Below, in pieces: positions 1 through 5,441 of a stretch of DNA of 5,441 nt. The position numbers were made by a program, and so were the translations under genes. Origin of the DNA: Dysgonamonadaceae bacterium (GTDB lineage Bacteria; Bacteroidota; Bacteroidia; Bacteroidales; Azobacteroidaceae). Location of the stretch: assembly GCA_031261015.1 (NCBI GenBank), contig JAISKG010000221.1, forward strand, positions 1 to 5,441. Reading direction: 5' to 3'. Position 1 is the stretch's first letter, and each line of letters begins with the position of its first letter. The notes below the pieces were generated by a model, which saw only the letters and a program-made list of their open reading frames with translations, made no database searches and had not been told where the DNA came from.

Positions 1-1
1 A

Positions 2-643
2 ACCATTGACTTATCTAAATGTAGGATTGGCACTGATTTTGGACACGGTTTTTATGTAACAAAATTTCTCAAACAAGCCGAAGATATTGCAGCAAGAGTG
101 GCTTCGTGGCACGATACGGCGCCTGTCGTTACCGAATTTGTCTTTAATGAATATGCCTTTGAAGACAAAGATTTTAAGGTCTTGCGTTTTGATGGCTATA
201 CGGAAAAATGGCTTGATTTTATCGTAAAAAATCGCGCAAGTATAGCATCAAAGCCAATGCATAATTATGATATTGTAGAAGGACCTGTGGCTAATGACGA
301 TATCGCTGCACGAATTTACGATTATTTGAGCGGAGATGTTAGCAAAGAAATCTTTCTTGCTGAGTTGAAATTTAAAAAGCCAATGCACCAAATTTGCTTT
401 TGTACAACTGCCTCACTACAAATGCTTTCGTCTTCTGAGAAAATAAATGACTCAAAGATACTTCAAATAGACGATTTAATTGTAGAGCAACTTATGCTTG
501 ATAATCAAATAGATGAAACACAAGCTGTTGATTTGTTTTATAATTCAAAAACTTTTGAGCAACTTTCAGATACATCAACAAATATTTATCAAAAATCGTG
601 GCTGGAAATCTACGAAATGCTGAAAAAAGAGTTGAAAAAATAA
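2..643 (+). CDS. DUF3990 family protein with extra C-terminal segment, 5' end cut by window
   Basis: The frame is open from base 2 to a TAA at 641-643 (213 codons), so the true start lies outside the window. A GTG at 98 is internal, because the codons before it already encode a family motif. Numbering from base 2, I see DFGHGFYVT (12-20), then a Trp (71) and Asn-Arg (77-78), YDIVEGPVAND (89-99) and QICFCTT (130-136). This order is the DUF3990 pattern. From family knowledge, these proteins start with a short Tyr-His-Gly-Ser-like segment, so about 15-25 residues are missing. The family has been related to ADP-ribosyltransferase folds; on that view Tyr18 and possibly Gln130 would be active-site positions, which is inference. 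Residues about 156-213 form a separate helical tail containing FYNSKTFEQLSD, resembling small proteins I associate with DUF3990 genes. No signal peptide can be judged. The gene is A+T-richer than kdsA and htpG, which suggests accessory DNA. Its substrate and role are unknown. Confidence 0.82.
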   Translation, partial: TIDLSKCRIGTDFGHGFYVTKFLKQAEDIAARVASWHDTAPVVTEFVFNEYAFEDKDFKVLRFDGYTEKWLDFIVKNRASIASKPMHNYDIVEGPVANDDIAARIYDYLSGDVSKEIFLAELKFKKPMHQICFCTTASLQMLSSSEKINDSKILQIDDLIVEQLMLDNQIDETQAVDLFYNSKTFEQLSDTSTNIYQKSWLEIYEMLKKELKK

Positions 644-659
644 ACCTCATACATACAAT

Positions 660-1463
660 TTATTCCAACACCTTTTTTATCCTCACCAATTTCTCCAACA
701 GCGGCTCCAGCAAATGCAACGGCAACATATTCGCTCCATCCGATAATGCTTTCCCCGGCTCCGGATGCGTTTCAATAAACAGCCCATCCACGCCGACGGC
801 AATCGCCGCTTTCGCCACTGTTTCAATTAATTGTGGCATTCCACCGGTAACTCCGCTCGCTTGATTCGGCTGTTGCAGAGAATGCGTGACGTCCATAATT
901 ACCGGAAAACCGAAACTTTGCATTTCGGGGATTCCGCGATAATCGACCACGAGATCGGTATAACCGAAAGTCGTTCCGCGCTCCGTCAGCATCACTTGGT
1001 TATTTCCGCTATCGACAATCTTTTGCGCGGCAAATTTCATCGCTCCGGGCGATAAAAACTGTCCTTTCTTCACGTTGACGATTTTTCCGGTTTGTGCGGC
1101 CGCCACCAACAAATCGGTTTGGCGGCACAGGAAAGCCGGGATTTGCAGCACATCGACGTATTCGGCGGCACGCGCGGCGTCCTGTGTTTCGTGAATATCC
1201 GTAACTACCGGAACACCAAACGTTTCTTTTACTTTGCGCAAGATTTTCAACGCTTGTTCGTCGCCGATGCCGGTAAACGAATCTACTTTCGAGCGGTTGG
1301 CCTTCTTGTACGAGCCTTTGAACACGTAAGGAATACCTAAGCGATTTGTTATCAAAACGATAGCTTCTGCGATTTGCAGAGCCATCGTTTCATTTTCTAT
1401 GGCGCAAGGGCCGGCCAAGAGGAAAAATGTTCCTTGTTGAGCGAGTTTGTCTGTTGTTAACAT
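660..1463 (-). CDS. kdsA: 3-deoxy-8-phosphooctulonate (Kdo-8-P) synthase, metal-dependent class
   Basis: This cytoplasmic enzyme condenses phosphoenolpyruvate with D-arabinose 5-phosphate to give Kdo-8-phosphate, the precursor of the Kdo sugar joining lipid A to the LPS core. The 267-residue protein has the usual TIM-barrel family length and all the family signatures: GPCAIEN (18-24), FKGSYKKANRSK (48-59), TDIHE (88-92), QIPAFLCRQTDLL (107-119), NVKKGQF (130-136), LTERGTTFGY (159-168), MDVTHS (190-195), ETHPEP (231-236) and ALSDGANMLP (239-248). Cys20, His194, Glu231 and Asp242 match, in motif and in spacing, the metal ligands known from the Aquifex enzyme (Cys11, His185, Glu222, Asp233). The E. 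coli type has Asn at the Cys position. The ATG at 1461-1463 puts GPCAIEN at the normal distance from the N-terminus. The gene begins 9 bases after the htpG stop with no promoter space, so it is probably cotranscribed with htpG. Its stop is 16 bases from that of the convergent DUF3990 gene. Confidence 0.97.
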   Translation of the reverse strand: MLTTDKLAQQGTFFLLAGPCAIENETMALQIAEAIVLITNRLGIPYVFKGSYKKANRSKVDSFTGIGDEQALKILRKVKETFGVPVVTDIHETQDAARAAEYVDVLQIPAFLCRQTDLLVAAAQTGKIVNVKKGQFLSPGAMKFAAQKIVDSGNNQVMLTERGTTFGYTDLVVDYRGIPEMQSFGFPVIMDVTHSLQQPNQASGVTGGMPQLIETVAKAAIAVGVDGLFIETHPEPGKALSDGANMLPLHLLEPLLEKLVRIKKVLE

Positions 1464-1472
1464 AAGAACAAT

Positions 1473-3341
1473 TTATAATAATTCCAAACTCCGTTTCACA
1501 AACTTGCTCAGGGCTTCTCCTTTCAGTAATCCGTTGGCTAACAAAGCTAAATCAACCAATTGACTGATTGTCTCGCCGGAATTTTCCTTGTCGTCCGTCA
1601 CTTTTTTCACCACCGGAGCATCCAGATTCACCGTCATATTGTAAGACTGCGGCATATCGCCGTAGAAATTCATCATACCGCCTAGCATTTCAGCCATTTC
1701 TTTCATCCGGCGCATAAATTCGTTTTGCGTGATTGTCACCGGAGTTCCTTGTTCGCCCAAATGCTCGAATCCGACAATAAAATCCATTTTCTCCATCGGA
1801 GGAATAGCCGATTTGAACAGTTCCACCAAAGCGTTGCGTTCTTCTTCTGTCAATTTAACTTCCTGATTATCCGATTTTTTAATCAAATGATCAATCACGT
1901 CGGCATCCACGCGAGTGAAGCGGGATTTTTCTAATTTTTGCTCCAGCGTATTCATGAAATGCGTATCCAACTGCCCGTCCATCGTCAGCACATCGTAGCC
2001 GCGTTCCTTGGCAACATCGATGTAAGCGTATTGCTCCTCTTTATTGTTGGTATAGAGATAAATGAGCTGGCCATCCTTATCAGTTTGATTGGCTTCGATC
2101 AGCGATTTATATTCGTCGAGCGTGAAGCATTTCTTGTCGGTATTTTCAAGCAATACAAATTTCACGGCTCTTTCGTAGAATTTCTCGTCGGTGATCATGC
2201 CGTATTCGATGAAAATTTTCAGACTGCCCCATTTTTCCTCAAATTTCGGGCGGTCGCTCTTGAAAATCTCGTCCAAACGATCGGCCACTTTTTTCGTGAT
2301 GTAGGTCGAAATTTTCTTCACGTTGCTGTCGCTTTGCAAATACGAACGCGAAACGTTCAACGGAATATCCGGCGAATCGATCACGCCGTGGAGCAAAGTC
2401 AAAAATTCAGGAACGATACCTTCCACCGAATCCGTCACATATACTTGATTACTATACAGTTGTATTTTATTTTTCTGCAAATCGATGCCGCTTTTCACTT
2501 TCGGAAAATACAAAATGCCCGTCAGATTGAAGGGATAATCGACATTTAAATGAATCCAGAACAAAGGATCTTCGCCGAACGGATACAGTTCTTTGTAAAA
2601 TTTGATGTAATCCTCGTCGGTCAGTTCCGAAGGCTTGCGCGTCCACAGGGGATTCGTTTCGTTGATGATATTATCTTCTTCCGTTTCAACCGATTTGCCA
2701 TCTTTCCATTCAGTTTTCTTGCCGAAAGCGATGGGTACGGGCAGGAAGCGGCAGTATTTTTTCAACAGCGATTCAATTCGTTGTTTTTCAAGAAACTCTT
2801 TGCTTTCGTCGTCGAGATACAGAATAATATCGGTACCACGGTCGTCTTTTTTCGTTTCGCTCATCGTATATTCGGGCGAGCCGTCGCACTCCCACTTCAT
2901 TGCCGGCGCGTCGTCTTTCCACGATTTGGTAATGATTTCCACTTTTTTCGCCACCATGAATGCCGAATAAAATCCCAATCCGAAATGACCAATGATCGCA
3001 TTCGCGTCTTTCTTGTATTGATCCAAAAAGTCGTTGGCGCTCGAAAAAGCGATTTGATTGATGTATTTATCTATCTCTTCGGAAGTTAAGCCGATTCCAC
3101 GATCGGAAATCGTCAACGTTTTTTTCTTCTCATCCAATTTGATACGAATGGTCAAATCGCCCAATTCTCCCTTAAATTCGCCGACGGAAGCCAATGTTTT
3201 TAGCTTTTGCGTAGCATCTACGGCGTTGGAAACCAATTCGCGAAGGAATATTTCATGATCGCTGTAAAGAAATTTTTTGATGATGGGGAAAATATTTTCG
3301 GTCGTTACCCCAATGTGACCGCTTTGTTTGTTTGTACTCAT
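1473..3341 (-). CDS. htpG: Molecular chaperone HtpG (bacterial Hsp90)
   Basis: HtpG is the cytoplasmic ATP-dependent Hsp90 homodimer that remodels client proteins, with DnaK in known systems. With the ATG at 3339-3341 the protein is 622 residues. The N-terminal GHKL ATPase domain shows ELVSNAVDA (35-43, with Glu35 the expected catalytic base and Asn39 the Mg/ATP-site residue), DRGIG (80-84), GHFGLGF (118-124) and DRGT (167-170). The middle domain carries the catalytic-arginine loop LNVSRSYLQ (328-336, Arg332). A C-terminal dimerisation region follows to residue 622. An in-frame ATG at 3444-3446 would add 35 residues, but that stretch is hydrophobic, lacks family similarity and contains a promoter-like site, so I reject it; homologues begin close to GHIGVTTENIF. 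From memory, the Bacteroides protein has a charged insertion of roughly 50-60 residues before the last helices, and this protein lacks it. No Shine-Dalgarno is visible; the start region is A/T-rich. It is the first gene of an htpG-kdsA unit. Confidence 0.97.
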   Translation of the reverse strand: MSTNKQSGHIGVTTENIFPIIKKFLYSDHEIFLRELVSNAVDATQKLKTLASVGEFKGELGDLTIRIKLDEKKKTLTISDRGIGLTSEEIDKYINQIAFSSANDFLDQYKKDANAIIGHFGLGFYSAFMVAKKVEIITKSWKDDAPAMKWECDGSPEYTMSETKKDDRGTDIILYLDDESKEFLEKQRIESLLKKYCRFLPVPIAFGKKTEWKDGKSVETEEDNIINETNPLWTRKPSELTDEDYIKFYKELYPFGEDPLFWIHLNVDYPFNLTGILYFPKVKSGIDLQKNKIQLYSNQVYVTDSVEGIVPEFLTLLHGVIDSPDIPLNVSRSYLQSDSNVKKISTYITKKVADRLDEIFKSDRPKFEEKWGSLKIFIEYGMITDEKFYERAVKFVLLENTDKKCFTLDEYKSLIEANQTDKDGQLIYLYTNNKEEQYAYIDVAKERGYDVLTMDGQLDTHFMNTLEQKLEKSRFTRVDADVIDHLIKKSDNQEVKLTEEERNALVELFKSAIPPMEKMDFIVGFEHLGEQGTPVTITQNEFMRRMKEMAEMLGGMMNFYGDMPQSYNMTVNLDAPVVKKVTDDKENSGETISQLVDLALLANGLLKGEALSKFVKRSLELL

Positions 3342-3393
3342 GATATGTTTATTTATGAATGATCTTGATATAACAATTATTTGTCCAACAATG

Positions 3394-3410
3394 GGCAAAA
3401 AAAGTGCCAA
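3394..3410 (-). promoter_or_regulatory. Candidate sigma-54 (RpoN) promoter for htpG-kdsA
   Basis: Read on the minus strand, the site is TTGGCACTTTTTTTGCC. It matches the sigma-54 consensus (TGGCAC, then TTGC) with the required 10 bases between the -24 GG (3408-3407) and the -12 GC (3396-3395). A start of transcription near 3383 would give a leader of about 42 bases before the htpG ATG at 3341. Sigma-54 promoters need an ATP-dependent activator, and no enhancer site could be identified. The same bases form a short inverted repeat (GGCA, 7 bases, TGCC), which is an alternative reading. Base pattern and position are seen directly; activity is inferred. Confidence 0.5.
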
Positions 3411-3503
3411 TAATTTTAAACTGACATTTTGTCCGGCTATTGCCATTGAACAAAATCATTTCTTCTTTGTTTTATGTAAGAACGAAAACTAAATTATTAA
3501 TTT

Positions 3504-3827
3504 ATGAGAACAAATGTAGGTCTATTAATTACTCTAATGCTAATGAATGTTTTGCCTGTTTTTGCTCGCGGGGGATGGAACAATATGACGCCAACTTCTA
3601 ACTATGGTTCCCAAAAACCAAGTCAAACTTTTGTCAATACCGAAGCTTTGAAATCGGAAATAGTTGCCCCGGCAGCCTATGCTCCTGGAACTTATACCGA
3701 AGATTGGGAGAACGGAACGGCTGTAGGCGAAGAACCTATCCTGGACGATTGGAGAATGATTGCATTCGCTTCGCTGCTCTACGGAATTTATCTTCTATGT
3801 AAACAAAAACGTAAAAGACTGTGTTAA
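3504..3827 (+). CDS. Small exported protein with signal peptide and C-terminal hydrophobic/basic tail
   Basis: I do not recognise a named family for this 107-residue protein. Residues 1-21 form a signal peptide (Arg2, hydrophobic 5-20, likely cleavage after VFA at 19-21). Residues 22-77 are polar and low in charge, rich in Ser, Thr, Pro, Asn and Gly. The C-terminus is tripartite: PILDDW (78-83), a short hydrophobic stretch MIAFASLLYGIYLLC (85-99), then KQKRKR (100-105). This resembles small Bacteroidota proteins that end in Pro-Ile/Val-Gly/Asp, a hydrophobic run with Tyr-Gly, and basic residues. It also has the general shape of a sorting or membrane-retention tail. It may sit in the inner membrane with most of the chain in the periplasm. 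The ATG at 3504 is preceded by A/T-rich sequence. It lies 25 bases before the large surface-protein gene on the same strand, so the two are probably one operon and may act together in export or assembly. It is divergent from htpG. Confidence 0.75.
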   Translation: MRTNVGLLITLMLMNVLPVFARGGWNNMTPTSNYGSQKPSQTFVNTEALKSEIVAPAAYAPGTYTEDWENGTAVGEEPILDDWRMIAFASLLYGIYLLCKQKRKRLC

Positions 3828-3852
3828 AATATTTTATATTAACTCTAAAAAA

Positions 3853-5441
3853 ATGATTGAAAAAATGAAAAGGCAAATAATAATGATGGCTTCCCTGTTA
3901 CTACTCACAGGAAGCGTGATGGCGCAAACAACGCCGACGGCTCCTTATATTTCTATCATCCAGAATCAAACGATACCGGGTCAGAGCATTAGTAGTCCGT
4001 TGACAGTTGCAAATGAAGTCAATTCAGGCCCACTTGGCAGTCAAAGTGTTCCGACCGGACTGGATTTCGGCTATCCGTTTACTATCTATGTAGATGTACC
4101 GAAAGGAGCTTATACCGGACAAAGCTTGTTTCTTTACATGCAGGATTCGCAATATGGAAGCGGAGCTTTCAATAACTGGTATTGGCAAGGAACTCCCGTG
4201 AGTGTGCCAGCTTCGATACTGTCAGGGCCAACAGCCGTACCGAGCAACTCTAATGTAGATCGATATACTTTTACCATGGGTCAGGGACAATATCCCGTCT
4301 TAATGAATTGCCAAAGTTACTGGAGTCAGTTATTGGATGGCAGCGTGATTCGTCCGACGCTCAATGTGGGATGGACAACCAATTCGGGTAGTAATCCTAC
4401 TACGGCAAATTGGGGAAATTACGTAATCAATTCCATTGATATTTGGGGATATAAAAACCGGTTAAGTCTGGTTTATCCTCCATTAACCAATCCGGATGTC
4501 ATCTTGGAAATCAATCAATACACTCCGATTAATCAGAATTTGGAACAAATGCTTCTTGCCGGAGTATCCTCTAATTCTACGATGAATGTAATAATGAACG
4601 GCGTTCAATCGTCTTTCACGCTTCCCGGAGGAACAGGTATTGCTACCAATGCTTATACCTGGTATATGGATGATGAATTCGGCGTAAGTCCTTACACTTA
4701 TTTAGTGAACGATCCTAATTTATGGATGAATAATATTTATCAAATCGGCTATAAACCATGGATTAATTCTACGCATGTCGATGGCAGTTTGGGACTGAAT
4801 AATATTCAATACTGGTCGCAGAACAGTGCGGGGCTACCGTGCTATACGCTTATTTATTACGTAATTCCTTCGAGTTATGTGCCTTCGGGCGCAGGATTTG
4901 TTCCTACGGCGACATTCGATGCGAATGCTCAAAGGGTGATCATCAAAATCAATCCGTATATTTCTCCTGCAACCGGGCAGCCGACTCAATCTACTTCGCC
5001 TTTTATTTCCGATGCAATCACCATTGCCTCGCAGGATTACGGTTCGGCAGCGGCAGGAACTCAATGGGGATCGGCTTTGCCTGCGGGACAAACAAACTAT
5101 ACTTTTGCCGGAAACTATCTGCCCGGAGACGGTCAATATTCCATCGCACAGGATATTGTAGGAATTATCGGAGGCTCCACCAACACTCGTCCGATCGACT
5201 GGTACGTTCCGGCAGGAGGAGCCAACGCTCCTGCACAAAAATACGATCATACTTCAGGAAACGGTACCGGTTATATGTATATCGTGAATGCCAGCGCCTT
5301 AGGCGGAATTTTCTACCAAAACACATTCAATGTATGTCCCAACATGAGTTTGCAGTTTTCCATGTGGTTGATGAATATTTGCGACGGCACGCGACAAAAC
5401 ACGTCTTACAATTCCAAATACCGGATCAAGCCGAATGTGCA
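3853..5441 (+). CDS. Large secreted beta-rich surface protein, 3' end beyond window
   Basis: The frame runs from ATG 3853 to the window edge without a stop (529 codons plus two bases), so the C-terminus is not seen. A second ATG at 3865 gives a more typical signal peptide starting Met-Lys-Arg; either way cleavage is expected after VMA (22-24) before Gln25. The mature part is rich in Asn, Gln, Ser, Thr, Gly, Tyr and Trp with few charged residues, as in extracellular beta-sandwich proteins. Residues about 25-390 match nothing I recognise. From about 395 the motifs DYGSA (395-399), DGQYSI (426-431), DHTSGNGTGYMYIVNAS (465-481), FYQ (487-489) and CPNMSLQFSMWLMN (495-508) resemble a module of large Bacteroidota surface proteins, often with PKD-like repeats and gliding-motility-type C-termini. 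A type IX secretion C-terminal signal would lie beyond the window, so that route is untested. It follows the small exported-protein gene by 25 bases, probably in one operon. Its function is likely surface adhesion or carbohydrate contact, by inference only. Confidence 0.85.
   Translation, partial: MIEKMKRQIIMMASLLLLTGSVMAQTTPTAPYISIIQNQTIPGQSISSPLTVANEVNSGPLGSQSVPTGLDFGYPFTIYVDVPKGAYTGQSLFLYMQDSQYGSGAFNNWYWQGTPVSVPASILSGPTAVPSNSNVDRYTFTMGQGQYPVLMNCQSYWSQLLDGSVIRPTLNVGWTTNSGSNPTTANWGNYVINSIDIWGYKNRLSLVYPPLTNPDVILEINQYTPINQNLEQMLLAGVSSNSTMNVIMNGVQSSFTLPGGTGIATNAYTWYMDDEFGVSPYTYLVNDPNLWMNNIYQIGYKPWINSTHVDGSLGLNNIQYWSQNSAGLPCYTLIYYVIPSSYVPSGAGFVPTATFDANAQRVIIKINPYISPATGQPTQSTSPFISDAITIASQDYGSAAAGTQWGSALPAGQTNYTFAGNYLPGDGQYSIAQDIVGIIGGSTNTRPIDWYVPAGGANAPAQKYDHTSGNGTGYMYIVNASALGGIFYQNTFNVCPNMSLQFSMWLMNICDGTRQNTSYNSKYRIKPNV

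Noticed and set aside
98..100. GTG as the start of the DUF3990 gene
   Set aside because: The frame is open upstream to the window edge and encodes the conserved DFGHGFY motif, so the GTG is an internal Val codon.
631..669. Imperfect hairpin over the two convergent stop codons (GTTG with CAAC, AATAAA with TTTATT)
   Set aside because: The stem is nearly all A-U with an uneven internal loop and a 14-base terminal loop; too weak to call a terminator.
598..1340. Plus-strand open frames opposite kdsA
   Set aside because: They are antisense shadows of the conserved kdsA gene.
1938..3089. Long plus-strand open frames (203 and 179 codons) opposite htpG
   Set aside because: They are antisense to a fully conserved HtpG sequence, and their Phe/Ile/Arg-rich translations have no protein-like motifs.
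3393..3408. Short inverted repeat (GGCA/TGCC) as a terminator or operator
   Set aside because: The arms are only four bases, and the sequence is better explained by the sigma-54 consensus, which has this near-symmetry itself.
3466..3497. TTTG and, 20 bases later, TAAATTAT as a Bacteroidota-type promoter for the small exported-protein gene
   Set aside because: The -7 box lacks the final TTTG, the region is A/T-rich enough for chance, and transcription would begin almost at the start codon.
4834..5250. Minus-strand open frame of 138 codons
   Set aside because: It lies wholly inside the large surface-protein gene, and its Arg/Ser/Cys-rich translation looks like an antisense shadow.

Overview
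The window looks like chromosomal DNA from a member of the Bacteroidota, most likely order Bacteroidales. The main evidence is HtpG, whose sequence follows the Bacteroidales form of bacterial Hsp90 closely. Supporting signs are A/T-rich start regions without Shine-Dalgarno sequences and a large secreted protein with a domain style typical of Bacteroidota surface proteins. No genus can be named from the sequence alone.

Layout. Positions 2-643 (+) hold the 3' part of a DUF3990-type gene, a family linked to ADP-ribosyltransferase-like folds. It carries an extra C-terminal segment and is visibly more A+T-rich than its neighbours. It converges, with only 16 bases between stop codons, on a minus-strand pair that reads htpG (3341-1473) then kdsA (1463-660). 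The 9-base gap between these two implies one transcript. htpG encodes the Hsp90 chaperone. kdsA encodes the Kdo-8-phosphate synthase of lipopolysaccharide core synthesis, here of the metal-dependent class. A well-spaced sigma-54 (RpoN) promoter-like site lies 53 bases upstream of the htpG start (3394-3410, minus).

Divergent from htpG, on the plus strand, lies a second apparent operon. It has a 107-residue protein with a signal peptide and a short hydrophobic plus basic C-terminus (3504-3827). After 25 bases comes a large secreted, beta-rich surface protein (3853 to the window end, open at the 3' side). The large protein ends, within the window, in the start of a module with DHT and NAS motifs that resembles regions of Bacteroidota gliding/adhesin-type proteins.

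The two most unusual points are the sigma-54-like element in front of a chaperone/LPS gene pair and the small-anchor-protein plus large-surface-protein pair. No RNA genes, insertion sequences, CRISPR arrays or long repeats were seen. No gene-free stretch exceeds about 165 bases.
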